From positions 1 to 64,000 of IMG/VR virus record IMGVR_UViG_3300029953_000022: a stretch of DNA of 64,000 bases. One strand, written 5' to 3'. Below are positions 49,555 through 59,038 of the stretch, piece after piece (position 1 is the first letter of the stretch; every line of letters begins with the position of its first letter). The stretch comes from a virus. The notes below the pieces were generated by a model. The model saw only the letters and a program-made list of their open reading frames with translations, ran no database searches and was not told where the DNA came from. A program made the position numbers and the translations under genes.

Positions 49555-52296
49555 TTAAGCAATTCCCATCATCTGCCCGTTGACAAATATGGTGGTCGTA
49601 GTTTCCATCATTCCAACTTTGAAATTGGCATATCCAGAAGTAGAAGGAGGGGTCATAGTAAAAGTACCAGCAGAAGACAAGTAAGCTGGTTTACCTGCAA
49701 CTGCAGTACCAGTAAACGCTGTATCTCCTGATCCGAAAGTATAAGTTCCTAATGAAACTACATCGATAGGACTTCCTTGGGCAACACCGGCAGCAGAGAA
49801 TGCGATACCGATAACCCAAAAATTATCTGTAGTATTAGCGTTATCACTAGCTGCGACAACTTGTCCGGCCACAAATCCTGAATCGCCAGACATTGACATA
49901 CGAACTGCATAACTGGTGTTAGCTGCGAATGTTTGACCCGCAATGAACATTTGACTAGTAACTGGAGAACTTGCAACATATGCAGGAGTTCCAGCACCGC
50001 CCATAATAGTAACTTGGTCAAATGCACCAGTCGCTAATTGGGTAGCAGAAACACCGGCAGCCTTGATTTCAAGGGTCCCACCAGCACCACTTTGATCAAG
50101 GGTGACGCCATCAGTAACAGTTCCTAATTTAGAAGCCGTTACTTTACCAGCACCAATAGTCGTAACACCAGCATTGCTGATGGTTACATCGCCAGTAGGT
50201 GTAACTGCTGCTGCAACGTTTGAGCCATTGCCGACAAAAATTTCACCAGAAGCTAATACGGAAGTAAGTTTGTTGTTGAATGTCGTCCAATCAGTTGATG
50301 ACAAATAACCGTTTTGAGAGCCGCTCGCTTGCGCTTGAGCGATTGAAGTTCCAGATCCAATAACTGCACCTATACCATTGGTAACGATGATGCCATCAGT
50401 TCCAACGTCGGTAAGATTACCAAATGTCAGGGCAGATTGTTTATTGTTGAAGGTAGTCCAATCAGCAGAATCTAAGGCTCCGTTTGTAGAACCTGATGCT
50501 AATGCCAAAGATAGGATTTGACCAGAAAGACTTAGACCATTTGCAGTACCGATTGTGACATCGCCAGTATTGGTTCCACTTGAACTTCCAGAGAAGTTAG
50601 AAGCAGAAATCGCACCAGAGAAGTTAGAGGCTGCTGCAGTAATAGTTCCAGTGAAAGTAGGACTTGCACTGAAAACGACGTTTCCGCTACCTGTTGTTCC
50701 ACTAACAGTTGTTCCTTGGATTTTTGCAACTGTTGCGGCTTCGGATTGTGATCCGCTAGCAGCACTTGTAGTTACATCACCAGTTAATTGATTAATCGCA
50801 TTAACTGTTACGGCACCTTGAGATCCGTTAACGCTACTGACACCAGCAGCTGGGGTAACAAGTACCCATGCTGAACCATTGTAAATAACGAGATCGCCAA
50901 TTTGGAAATTGGTCATCGAAGGATCGTTTAATCCGCTTACTGGACTTGCATCAGCAGCAGATACCCAATAAGTATAACCAGTAACGCCTGTACCATCTAC
51001 GAGGGTAGGTGTATTGGTATTTGGATTCCAGTTACCTTTGAACTCCATGAGAGTAGCAGGGAGTTGGGAAAGAGGAACTTTTCCGCTTCCATCCAAAGAA
51101 GCTACGCCAGATGCTGCGCCGACTTCGGATTGAAGAACGTAAGTCGCAGATAATGAAGGAATATCAGCGGCTACTAAAGCTCTAAATGTAGGTTGTGCTG
51201 CACTTCCTGAAGCAGGACCGGCGAACACTGCATTCGCGGATTGCGTTTCAAGAGTAATAGCAAGAGTTCCAGTGCTTGTAACTGGGCTACCACTGATAGA
51301 ATAGATCGGAGTAGTGCTATCATCAGCAAAAGCAACGCTGGTAACTGTACCGCTAGTCGCTGGACTTGCCCATGAAGGGGTACCACTACCAGAAACGGTG
51401 AGAACTTGGCCAGTAGTACCAATAGCGAGTCTAGATGCAGTATTAGTTGCACTTTCATACTCGATATCGCCTTTTGTGGTCATTGGGCTTAAAGCATTAT
51501 ATGCTGCAGCAGCCGTTGATTGGCCAGTACCACCGTTTGCAATTGGAAGAATTCCAGATACTTGGCTAGTAAGAGCAATAGATCCAGATAATTGTGAAGT
51601 AGGTAAACTTAATGCTGAAAGAGTCGTTAAAGTTGAATTGGATGTAGCAACTAAACTAGTGGCAAAACTACCAGCAGTTGTTGTAATGTCACCAGTCAAT
51701 GCTGGGAAATTTGAAGCCTGGATAGTCCCAGTTAACTGAGAGGTTGGGAGACTTAAACTTGACAGAGTAGTCAATGTTGAATTGCTAGTTGCTGTAATGT
51801 TTGAAGCAGTACCGGTCGTATTCTGATTTAAAGTAGGAATATCAGCGGCTACAATTGCTCTAAATGTAGGAGCGCCACTTGATCCATTAGGAGCAGCAAA
51901 GAATGTATTGGCAGCCTGACTAGCAAGAACAGCTGTCAAAGTACCACTAGAAGTAATTGGGGAAACCGTAACCGTGAAAACGCTAGAAGGAAGACTAAGG
52001 CCTACGCTGGTAACTGAACCGGCAGAAGCACTGGCCCAACTTAATACGCCTGTTCCATCGTTGGATAATACGTAACCAGAAGAAGCCGCCTGAGCAGGTG
52101 GCAATGTGAGTGTATAGGTACTTGTTACTGCTGAAGCATTGAGAATTACATTTCCCGATGTAGAGCCATTTAATTCGATATTACCGGATACATCTAAGCC
52201 CCCAGCAACGGTTAAGATGTTGTTAGCATTGGAGAAATCGACCGTTCGAGGTACGCCGTTAATAAGCGATAAAAGCTTAGATACATAATTTGCCAT
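49555..52296 (-). CDS. Tail fibre, paralogue of the 45170 fibre
   Basis: 913 residues. The N-terminus KLLSLINGVPRTVDF matches the 45170 fibre, as do one copy of the TTKGDIEYESATNTASRLAIG unit and the QSANAVFAGPASGSAAQPTF segment. It lacks the YadA-like NTAIG repeats and the 70-residue beta tip. Its end (GMMETTTTIFVNGQMMGIA) resembles an internal part of the 45170 protein, so the latter may have arisen by duplication plus extension. AAAGGAAAT precedes the ATG, and a strong terminator follows the stop. Confidence 0.75.
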   Translation of the reverse strand: MANYVSKLLSLINGVPRTVDFSNANNILTVAGGLDVSGNIELNGSTSGNVILNASAVTSTYTLTLPPAQAASSGYVLSNDGTGVLSWASASAGSVTSVGLSLPSSVFTVTVSPITSSGTLTAVLASQAANTFFAAPNGSSGAPTFRAIVAADIPTLNQNTTGTASNITATSNSTLTTLSSLSLPTSQLTGTIQASNFPALTGDITTTAGSFATSLVATSNSTLTTLSALSLPTSQLSGSIALTSQVSGILPIANGGTGQSTAAAAYNALSPMTTKGDIEYESATNTASRLAIGTTGQVLTVSGSGTPSWASPATSGTVTSVAFADDSTTPIYSISGSPVTSTGTLAITLETQSANAVFAGPASGSAAQPTFRALVAADIPSLSATYVLQSEVGAASGVASLDGSGKVPLSQLPATLMEFKGNWNPNTNTPTLVDGTGVTGYTYWVSAADASPVSGLNDPSMTNFQIGDLVIYNGSAWVLVTPAAGVSSVNGSQGAVTVNAINQLTGDVTTSAASGSQSEAATVAKIQGTTVSGTTGSGNVVFSASPTFTGTITAAASNFSGAISASNFSGSSSGTNTGDVTIGTANGLSLSGQILSLALASGSTNGALDSADWTTFNNKQSALTFGNLTDVGTDGIIVTNGIGAVIGSGTSIAQAQASGSQNGYLSSTDWTTFNNKLTSVLASGEIFVGNGSNVAAAVTPTGDVTISNAGVTTIGAGKVTASKLGTVTDGVTLDQSGAGGTLEIKAAGVSATQLATGAFDQVTIMGGAGTPAYVASSPVTSQMFIAGQTFAANTSYAVRMSMSGDSGFVAGQVVAASDNANTTDNFWVIGIAFSAAGVAQGSPIDVVSLGTYTFGSGDTAFTGTAVAGKPAYLSSAGTFTMTPPSTSGYANFKVGMMETTTTIFVNGQMMGIA

Positions 52297-52410
52297 TTGT
52301 TATATTTCCTTTAAGATAATTTCTCCAGTTTATTTCTATAAATTTAAGATTGTGGTGCTTCCTGGGGCCTATTTAAAAACTAAAATAAATTAATAACTTA
52401 CAAAAATACT

Positions 52411-52860
52411 CTACAATGTTGCTACCATTTGAGTAAATAGGGCTATATCTATCTCAGAAGGATTGGCTTCATTAGGGACTAAAACGCCCATAAAAATTAC
52501 CATATCGCCGCTTACAAACCCATTTACTCCAACTGAAGGAATGATATTTGTAGGATTTCCGTTCGTATCTATATAAAGCGCGGTTCCAATGGCATAAGAA
52601 GTGGTGATATTCTGTAAGCGACCATTTGCGATAATTGGTCCTTGAGCAGAAGCTGGTATGCGGACATTAGCGTAACCCACGAAATTTTGCCAACTTGCCT
52701 GATTTGAAACATCCAAAGGAACTAATGTTCCTGAATTGTTAATTGAACACGCCTGAGCTTGAGGAATCGCAACGCTCGCTGAAAAATTGGTATAATCAGT
52801 TACTAGTGAAGTTGCACTACCTAAACTCTCTGGATTAAAACTGAAAGGAGTATATGACAT
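52411..52860 (-). CDS. Small virion or fibre-associated protein
   Basis: 149 residues from the ATG at 52860, two bases after the upstream stop. It is polar, beta-rich and low in charge (ASVAIPQAQACSINNSG, IANGRLQNITTSYAIGTAL). It lies between the collagen-type fibre and the fibre pair in the tail operon, so a structural role is likely. Family not recognised. Confidence 0.5.
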   Translation of the reverse strand: MSYTPFSFNPESLGSATSLVTDYTNFSASVAIPQAQACSINNSGTLVPLDVSNQASWQNFVGYANVRIPASAQGPIIANGRLQNITTSYAIGTALYIDTNGNPTNIIPSVGVNGFVSGDMVIFMGVLVPNEANPSEIDIALFTQMVATL

Positions 52861-52861
52861 A

Positions 52862-55801
52862 TTAGAATACCCACCATTGTCCACCGGATGAAATTAATGA
52901 TACGGATTGATATTGAAAACCTACCACGAAAGAACTTATATCGTTGATAGTATCTACTCCGCTTCCTACTATTGTTAGGGCATTTGCAGAACTATCTCCT
53001 TTTCGGCAATAAAAAATTCGTCCGGTATTTCCTGCAGCGGGAGGTAGAGTAAAAGTAATTGCTCCAGAAGTACAGTCAGCCGTTAAAAAACAGTCGCTGG
53101 TCAGAATGGTATAATTACCAACCTTAGTTGACACTGCAACTGGACCACCGGCAGCATTGAAGCCTGCTGGACCTGCGGGACCTGTTGGACCGGCTGGACC
53201 TGCGGGACCAACGCCACCGCCTCCACCGCCTCCTCCGCCGCCGCCAAGTCTGAATTCTAAACTATCTCCAGCAACTAAGCCGCCTCCTGGCATTGCTAAA
53301 ATTTCGATTGTGCTACTTGGAGTGTTTGGAGCACCAACTTCTTCGTATGCTCCTGTTTCGATATCTAAAAATTGTCCATTTAAAAATACTTGGAGCGTTC
53401 CTTTTCCTACAGTATACTGTGCAGGAATATTTCCTTCTCTTGAATTATTTGGTAAGGTAATGATTGAACCATTGGCAACTGGGCCAATAATAGAAGAAGG
53501 AGGTGTTGCACCACTTGCAACAACTGAAACTATTTCATCGTATGTTGGAGAATCAAGAGATGCATATAAATTACCAAACGCTTGGTCGAGTTCTTTGATA
53601 GCTAAAGTTAAATTATCGCCATCATGAATTACATAGTTACCAGATCCAGTTCCTACTTGTGTTGTAGAAACCGCAAAAGGCGTGCCTACATTACCATTAC
53701 TCGTTGCATTAGCAGTACCGGCAGAAGTATTAGTTACTGTTACAATTCCAACACCTGCTACTGCACTAAAATTTCCAGATGCTTCGGTATTTAAGACGGT
53801 AGCCAATTTTGAGGCAACTGTGGTTGCACTGTCAGCACTAGAAACATCGACTTCTAAATAAGAATTAACGCCTGCTACTACTGGCTTGCCACCACCGCTA
53901 TTGACATTAAACCAGACAGCATACTGCATTGCGTTTGCAGAAGAATTAATAAGAAAATATTCACCAGTAGTAATTGTAGAGCCTGCACCAACAGTAATGG
54001 CCGTAATTTGTGGAATAGAATTTGGATTTACCGAATTAACATACTGAGGTTGAGAAGATGCGCTTGATGAGGCCCCAATATATTGAAGCAATTCTTTTGA
54101 GGTCGTACCGCTAATTTCAACTGATTCTCCATTGTCAAGTTCTTGACCTAAAAATCTAACATAGACTCGTGGGCTTCCACCATTGTCCTCGCGTAAAAAT
54201 AACCAAAACAAATTACCAGAAACCGGTACTGCATTTCGAGCAGCAATATAGATGTTACGATTGGTAGATGGAGTTGGAGCTGCTGTATAGGTACCAAACG
54301 CATATTTTGCTTGTGCGCCACCAATTCCAGTATTGTCGCCAACCACAACATTTGTTTTTAAGGTCACTGTATACGCATTGTTTACAGTTTCAATCTGGTA
54401 ATATCCAGCAGATGTATTTGAAGCAACTTTAATGTAGTCGCCAGCTAATAAGCCTGAAGTCCAAGAAACAGAGCCTACTGAAGTTACGGTAGGGGATCCA
54501 CCAACAAAAATTAAATTAGGTCCAATCACTACATCCCGTACCAAAGTAATATAGGCTACTTCATCGTCGGTAAGAGTGATATCTGCAGAAGAAGGATTTG
54601 CAGTTAAACTATATGTCAAAGAAGATCCAATTACTCGAATTTCAATGTCTTGATCCCAGTTAATTTGACCTGGAGTAGTGATAACGCTTGGAGAGTAAAA
54701 AGTAAGTGAAGCACCGGTAATTGTAAGCGTGGCTTCTTGGCTCATCGTGATAGTTGAACCAGAAATATTTATGATAGTGGTATTTTGAGGAATTCCTGTA
54801 CCAAAAATGTAGTCGCCATTTACAAGACCTACTGTAGACGCCAGGGTCGAAATCGTGTTGTTACCCGTGGAGATATTCCCTGAAGTCCCAAGGACAGGAT
54901 CTGAATTTGGCAGGATACCATTTGAAATCTCTCCAGATCCGGTAACAACAGTATTACCTAGATCTTGAAAAATACTTTGAAGGGAAGGAGGCGCTCCTCC
55001 TCCAGATGGCCCAGAGAACCAATATGGAGTTCCTTTGATCTCCAAAAGGGTAGTCATTATGGCATTTTCCCAATCCTTAGCACATGTAAGTTGCTTATCG
55101 CCACCACTAAATGGATCTACTGAATTTGAAGTAGTAGTAACTGGAGCCTGATTTCTACCTGCTGCCCAAGGGTACATATAACTTGGATTTGGATTGAGTC
55201 CACCTGTCTCAAGGCTATAAAGCATCCAACGGCAATCAGAGATGGAAGTAACATTACCATTTGAGTCGGTAGTTACTATAGCAATAGGGAGCACATTAAT
55301 CGCCCATACTGAAGTTGTAATGTAAAGTTTGAAAGTTAATGTTTGTGCCGCAGGAGCGATTGTAGTGATCTCGTTGATTGCAGCAGCACTCCAAATATAT
55401 TTAGTTTCATCTGTTGACGAATCTGCAAATCTATTGTAATCTATACCTACGTAATTAGTGGAATTTGGAGCAAAAGATCCAGATACATTCGTATTCGTAG
55501 CAGCGTTCAGTACTTGATTTGGAGTACCTGTAGGAGTTTGAAAAATGGTCCCTGAGACAGAAGCATTGATGTTTATTACGCTACCCGGATCCACTACTAA
55601 TTGGAGTCCGTTTGCAGGAGCTCCGATTGCTCCAGAGACTAAGATATTGAATCCACGAACGATGTACCCTTGGGTCGTATTCGTCCAAAGAGCGGTTACC
55701 ATCGTATCAAAATCGTTACGAACCCCAGATTCTATCCGTCTGGCATCGCTAATGTTATAACGCTGTTCGCTTAATAGATTTGAGGTAGTTAATATGGCCA
55801 T
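52862..55801 (-). CDS. Collagen-like tail fibre / baseplate-associated protein
   Basis: 979 residues. The N-terminal about 230 residues resemble a baseplate-attachment domain (MAILTTSNLLSEQRYNISD). The middle carries the module AVWFNVNSGGGKPVVAGVN that also occurs in both baseplate proteins at 59899 and 61841. Near 880 a polyglycine run is followed by a short collagen repeat (GPAGPAGPTGPAGPAG) and a C-terminal beta domain of about 75 residues. Collagen repeats form trimers, so this is probably a trimeric fibre that links baseplate and tip. It is the first gene leftward from a divergent gap. Confidence 0.65.
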   Translation of the reverse strand: MAILTTSNLLSEQRYNISDARRIESGVRNDFDTMVTALWTNTTQGYIVRGFNILVSGAIGAPANGLQLVVDPGSVININASVSGTIFQTPTGTPNQVLNAATNTNVSGSFAPNSTNYVGIDYNRFADSSTDETKYIWSAAAINEITTIAPAAQTLTFKLYITTSVWAINVLPIAIVTTDSNGNVTSISDCRWMLYSLETGGLNPNPSYMYPWAAGRNQAPVTTTSNSVDPFSGGDKQLTCAKDWENAIMTTLLEIKGTPYWFSGPSGGGAPPSLQSIFQDLGNTVVTGSGEISNGILPNSDPVLGTSGNISTGNNTISTLASTVGLVNGDYIFGTGIPQNTTIINISGSTITMSQEATLTITGASLTFYSPSVITTPGQINWDQDIEIRVIGSSLTYSLTANPSSADITLTDDEVAYITLVRDVVIGPNLIFVGGSPTVTSVGSVSWTSGLLAGDYIKVASNTSAGYYQIETVNNAYTVTLKTNVVVGDNTGIGGAQAKYAFGTYTAAPTPSTNRNIYIAARNAVPVSGNLFWLFLREDNGGSPRVYVRFLGQELDNGESVEISGTTSKELLQYIGASSSASSQPQYVNSVNPNSIPQITAITVGAGSTITTGEYFLINSSANAMQYAVWFNVNSGGGKPVVAGVNSYLEVDVSSADSATTVASKLATVLNTEASGNFSAVAGVGIVTVTNTSAGTANATSNGNVGTPFAVSTTQVGTGSGNYVIHDGDNLTLAIKELDQAFGNLYASLDSPTYDEIVSVVASGATPPSSIIGPVANGSIITLPNNSREGNIPAQYTVGKGTLQVFLNGQFLDIETGAYEEVGAPNTPSSTIEILAMPGGGLVAGDSLEFRLGGGGGGGGGGGVGPAGPAGPTGPAGPAGFNAAGGPVAVSTKVGNYTILTSDCFLTADCTSGAITFTLPPAAGNTGRIFYCRKGDSSANALTIVGSGVDTINDISSFVVGFQYQSVSLISSGGQWWVF

Positions 55802-55888
55802 GTATTAGTCCTTAGATAATAAGATTGTCATTAAGGTTATATCGTATTAACTTGAATCTTATAGGTAGAAGTAACCTAGAGGTACCCG

Positions 55889-56284
55889 GTGGGCAAAACT
55901 AGAATTGGCCGCAAAGAATACAACACCATACAGGAATTTAAGCATAAAATTCAAGCACTTAAGCGTGAAAACGACGATTTGCGTAAACGACTGGCGAGAA
56001 TAAAACTCGATGAATACGGTCAATTAAAGAAAACTATCAAAAAACACTATAAAAAGGAAGAAACTCAGCAAGGCAATGATATACTTGATAAAGTTAGGCA
56101 AGAATGGCGTTGTAAGGAACCAAATTGTGCTGGCTTTTTGGAGATTTTTTTGTATAATAAACTGAGCGAGACTTGGTACTTTAGACGCTGTAGTGAAAAT
56201 ATGTGTAAAAATAGAACGAAAGCCAAGAAATACGATCCAAATTCAGTAAAAGGCATCATCAAGAAAGAAACAAAAAGTGAGTAA
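55889..56284 (+). CDS. Coiled-coil plus zinc-finger protein
   Basis: 131 residues, GTG start with TAGAGG ahead. N-terminal basic coiled coil (KIQALKRENDDLRKRLARIK, about 20-40), then CKEPNCAGFLEIF and CSENMCKN, four cysteines forming a zinc finger. It is divergent from the tail operon and could be a DNA-binding regulator. It overlaps the next gene by eight bases. Confidence 0.6.
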   Translation: MGKTRIGRKEYNTIQEFKHKIQALKRENDDLRKRLARIKLDEYGQLKKTIKKHYKKEETQQGNDILDKVRQEWRCKEPNCAGFLEIFLYNKLSETWYFRRCSENMCKNRTKAKKYDPNSVKGIIKKETKSE

Positions 56285-56474
56285 ATTCAAAGAAGGCGAT
56301 GTAGTAATGGTAAGCACCTGTCAGGCAGGAACGATTTGTGGCTTTATCAATGGAGTTATGGTTTTGTTGCAAAATAAAGATATTTGGTACGGAAAAGAAT
56401 CTGAATGCTGGGAACCGACTAGTCCAGAGGAATTAGCAGCCGCAAAATTAGATTTCGATCGATTTAAGAAGTAA
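56277..56474 (+). CDS. Small SH3/KOW-like protein
   Basis: 65 residues, GTG start overlapping the previous stop. FKEGDVVMVSTCQAGTICGF and VMVLLQNKDIWYG suggest a small beta-barrel of the SH3/KOW type, with a C-terminal helix. No function known. It ends before a hairpin shared with the converging gene. Confidence 0.55.
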   Translation: MSKFKEGDVVMVSTCQAGTICGFINGVMVLLQNKDIWYGKESECWEPTSPEELAAAKLDFDRFKK

Positions 56475-56479
56475 AATCA

Positions 56480-56539
56480 ACTATTTACATTTTTACTAAC
56501 GATATTCTGAAATTTTTGAATATAGCGTTGATAAATAGT
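56480..56539. terminator. Inverted repeat between converging genes
   Basis: An outer arm ACTATTTA (56480-56487) pairs with TAAATAGT (56532-56539). Inside it AACG with CGTT, and ATATTC (56502-56507) with GAATAT (56518-56523), give a stacked hairpin. It lies in the gap between converging genes at 56474 and 56550, where a two-way transcription stop is expected. Arms are A/T-rich and interrupted by a 10-base loop on one side, so efficiency is uncertain. Confidence 0.4.
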
Positions 56540-56549
56540 ATATACGTAA

Positions 56550-57302
56550 TTACTCAGTAATCCAATATTTGGCGTAGGGATTGGTTACTTTAGGTTGATA
56601 ATAAATTTGACAAACATCAGTCATGCCTAAAGGATAAGCGTTATAAAGCCTTCTAAGCCATATTTTAGAAGCTAACCAACAAAGAAGACTTGTGGGGGCA
56701 GTCGCCTGAATTAAGTGCCAAGCAAGTCTCCTAGCATCGGTATTTCCAACATCGGTACCCATACAACTTAAGGCTATTACAAATGCAGCGTACCAATAAA
56801 ATAAATGGGCGCTTAATCTGGCAAGCCAATGTAACGGATTCCATAGACTGGGAAAGGCTCCAGAAACCATACATGCTACTAATTGAGGCTGTCTGAGTAA
56901 CCAGGCGTCCCAATTCCCGATATGGCCTGGATTGGTGCTATCCATAAAACCCAAATATTTTATCATTGCCAAAAGGAATTTGCGAGGAATTTTAGTATTT
57001 CTTAAATTTTTACATCCTGAAAGCACGCCATAATAATCGTCAACCGACTCCAATGAATCGATCTGAGTGACAGGAACTCTATTTAAAATTCCTTGTGGAA
57101 AAATACACTGCTCGATTTTTTGATTATAGTCAATTTTGTCCTGATCGCTTAACATGCTATTTTTTGCAAGAATTACGTAGTATTCTGCAGTGAAACAGGT
57201 GCCATTATCCGAACCCTTACCTGTTGATGGTTGAGATTGTGGGTTTGGGGCCATTAAACCGTTTCCATCGATATAAATACAAAAATCAGAACGAAGTGTC
57301 AT
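56550..57302 (-). CDS. Hypothetical protein, Trp-rich C-terminal half
   Basis: 250 residues. Helical, with a C-terminal half rich in Trp, Leu and Ala (LWNPLHWLARLSAHLFYWYA) that could be partly membrane-associated or a hydrophobic core. Six cysteines are scattered. No known motif. It lies alone between two plus-strand inserts, in the direction of the tail operon; it may be tail-related but nothing shows that. Confidence 0.55.
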   Translation of the reverse strand: MTLRSDFCIYIDGNGLMAPNPQSQPSTGKGSDNGTCFTAEYYVILAKNSMLSDQDKIDYNQKIEQCIFPQGILNRVPVTQIDSLESVDDYYGVLSGCKNLRNTKIPRKFLLAMIKYLGFMDSTNPGHIGNWDAWLLRQPQLVACMVSGAFPSLWNPLHWLARLSAHLFYWYAAFVIALSCMGTDVGNTDARRLAWHLIQATAPTSLLCWLASKIWLRRLYNAYPLGMTDVCQIYYQPKVTNPYAKYWITE

Positions 57303-57333
57303 ATCTACTTAAGATTGCAGCCCTTTAAAGACC

Positions 57334-57362
57334 TTGTCAAATGCCTATATGTCAGGTATTAT
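57334..57362 (+). promoter_or_regulatory. Sigma70-like promoter for the lysis gene set
   Basis: TTGTCA at 57334-57339, a 17-base spacer and TATTAT at 57357-57362. The predicted +1 near 57369 is followed at once by GGAGG (57370-57374) and the ATG at 57381. This is the best ribosome-binding site seen near a promoter in the window. Confidence 0.65.
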
Positions 57363-57380
57363 ATGTTATGGAGGTATTGA

Positions 57381-57809
57381 ATGAACTATTATTCAATCAT
57401 TTTTTCTGCAGCAAAGGCTGCTAAGGTATCGGGACTGCTTCTCTACGCAATCTGTGGATACGAATCAAACGATTTCACCCAAACGTATGTAGCCCAAGAT
57501 CACGGATCTCCAAGTGTAGGAATCTGTATGGTGAAATTAAATACAGCTCAGATGCTTGGCTATAAAGGTACATTGGTAGATCTACAAAAACCAGAAGTTA
57601 ACGCAAAGTATGCTGCTCTTTATTTGAAATACCAACAAGATCGTTATGGATCTGATGATTGGTGTAAAATTTCTGCCGCTTATAATTCGGGAAGTTTCCT
57701 TGAAAGTAAGAAGGCTCCAGGAAAACCAAAAAATCTAGAGTATGTAAAAAGAGTTCAGAAAAAACTTGCCGAGGACATAAGAGACAAGTTATCATGTGAT
57801 AAGGAGTAA
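57381..57809 (+). CDS. SLT-type lytic transglycosylase / endolysin
   Basis: 142 residues. The goose-lysozyme/SLT fold is visible: ICGYESNDF with catalytic Glu28, PSVGICMVKLNTAQML (about 48-63) in place of the usual GLMQ, NAKYAALYLKYQQDRYG and ISAAYNSGSF. Such enzymes cleave peptidoglycan glycan strands. No signal peptide or membrane segment is seen, so it needs a holin or acts from the virion. It has a strong promoter and GGAGG site and begins the plus-strand insert. Confidence 0.82.
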   Translation: MNYYSIIFSAAKAAKVSGLLLYAICGYESNDFTQTYVAQDHGSPSVGICMVKLNTAQMLGYKGTLVDLQKPEVNAKYAALYLKYQQDRYGSDDWCKISAAYNSGSFLESKKAPGKPKNLEYVKRVQKKLAEDIRDKLSCDKE

Positions 57810-57810
57810 T

Positions 57811-58494
57811 ATGAGATATTTCACTTCAGATCCCCACTACTACCATAAAAATGTCATTAGATATTGTAACCGCCCATTCACCAGGAATGTCGATAAATTA
57901 ACGGAACTAACTGGTGGATTTGCTCCAGCGTTTGAACTTAATTTGGCTATCGAAAGAGATGTCGTGGAAATGAATGGGGCTCTCATAGCTAATTGGAACT
58001 CAATAGTGACTCCAGAAGACGAGGTTGTTGTAGTTGGAGATTTTTCCATGGCTTTGAGGCCTGTTGAACTATATACGAATCGCCTCAACGGGCGTAAAAT
58101 TCTCGTTGCTGGAAATCACGATTTTTGTCATCCCGCACATAAAAAATCCAAGAATCCAGAAAATCAAAAGAAGTGGACCGACAAATACCTATATTGGGGA
58201 TGGTCTGAAGTACACCTAAAAATGGAATTAGATCTTCCCGGTATTGGTTTGGTCAATGTATCTCATATGCCATATAAAGGTGGAAGCGATTCAGGTGACG
58301 AAGAACGTCACGAAAAGCATCGATTGGATGATGACGGAAAAATTCTTATTCATGGACATATTCATGAAAAAGGATTGATTACAAGATCCCGTAAAGGAAC
58401 CTTACAGTTAAATGTAGGCGTAGATGTTTGGGGCATGAAACCAGTTTCTGAAGAAGAAGTAATTAGGGCTATTTTAAATGCAAAAAGAAATTAA
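57811..58494 (+). CDS. Metallophosphoesterase (calcineurin-like)
   Basis: 227 residues from the ATG at 57811, preceded by AAGGAG. Motifs in order: FTSDPHYYHKNVI (about 4-16), VVVGDFSMAL (about 74), LVAGNHDFCH (about 97), NVSHMPYKGG and ILIHGHIHEKG. This is a two-metal phosphoesterase of the YfcE/phage phosphoesterase type, unlike the SbcD-like one at 10217. Its substrate (cyclic nucleotide, phosphoprotein or nucleic acid) cannot be read. It follows the lysozyme gene by one base. Confidence 0.8.
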   Translation: MRYFTSDPHYYHKNVIRYCNRPFTRNVDKLTELTGGFAPAFELNLAIERDVVEMNGALIANWNSIVTPEDEVVVVGDFSMALRPVELYTNRLNGRKILVAGNHDFCHPAHKKSKNPENQKKWTDKYLYWGWSEVHLKMELDLPGIGLVNVSHMPYKGGSDSGDEERHEKHRLDDDGKILIHGHIHEKGLITRSRKGTLQLNVGVDVWGMKPVSEEEVIRAILNAKRN

Positions 58495-59038
58495 GCCAAT
58501 TGAAATTTTCACTTCTTTGGATTTGGAGATGAACAATAAAGAAGGCAAGAAGATCATTCAGATTGGTGCTGTTGTGGGGAATATCACGACAGGCGAAATT
58601 TTAGAAACACTATCCATAATTGTAAACCCTAAAGAGCAACTTACCGATTTCATAATTGGACTTACTGGAATCACTCAAAATGATGTTGACAATGGCGTAA
58701 CTTTAGAAGAAGCTTATTTAAAATTAAAAGAAATGCATTTAAGACACAAAAGTTTTATTAATTGTATCACTTGGGGCGGAGGAGACTCACACGAACTTGC
58801 AGAACAACTCCTGAAAGAGAATCCAAATTTTACGGGCTGGTATTTTGGGCGTCGTTGGATTGATGCAAAAACCTTATTTGTGTCATGGCGTTTTGCAAAC
58901 GGCCAACCTATTCAGGGTGGTCTTGCCCGAAGTATGACAAAAGTTGGACTAAAATTTAAAGGTCGTAAACACAACGCTCTAGATGACGCCACAAATACGT
59001 TCCATATGTATAGAGCGATGCTTGGAAAACTTAAATGA
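58478..59038 (+). CDS. DEDDh 3'-5' exonuclease
   Basis: 186 residues, overlapping the phosphoesterase gene by 17 bases. FTSLDLEMNN (Asp15, Glu17), ITWGGGDSHELAEQLL (about 98-113) and KFKGRKHNALDDATNTFHMY (His and Asp of the third motif) define a DnaQ/ExoX-type nuclease. It is the third DEDD exonuclease of the window and lies outside the replication block, so it may serve RNA turnover or degradation of host nucleic acid rather than proofreading. Confidence 0.75.
   Translation: MQKEIKPIEIFTSLDLEMNNKEGKKIIQIGAVVGNITTGEILETLSIIVNPKEQLTDFIIGLTGITQNDVDNGVTLEEAYLKLKEMHLRHKSFINCITWGGGDSHELAEQLLKENPNFTGWYFGRRWIDAKTLFVSWRFANGQPIQGGLARSMTKVGLKFKGRKHNALDDATNTFHMYRAMLGKLK

Noticed and set aside
53157-53627. 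Long Pro-rich plus-strand frame opposite the collagen-type fibre
   Set aside because: It is the reverse of a Gly-rich coding strand (GGN codons read as CCN), a typical shadow; no ribosome-binding site or neighbours support it.
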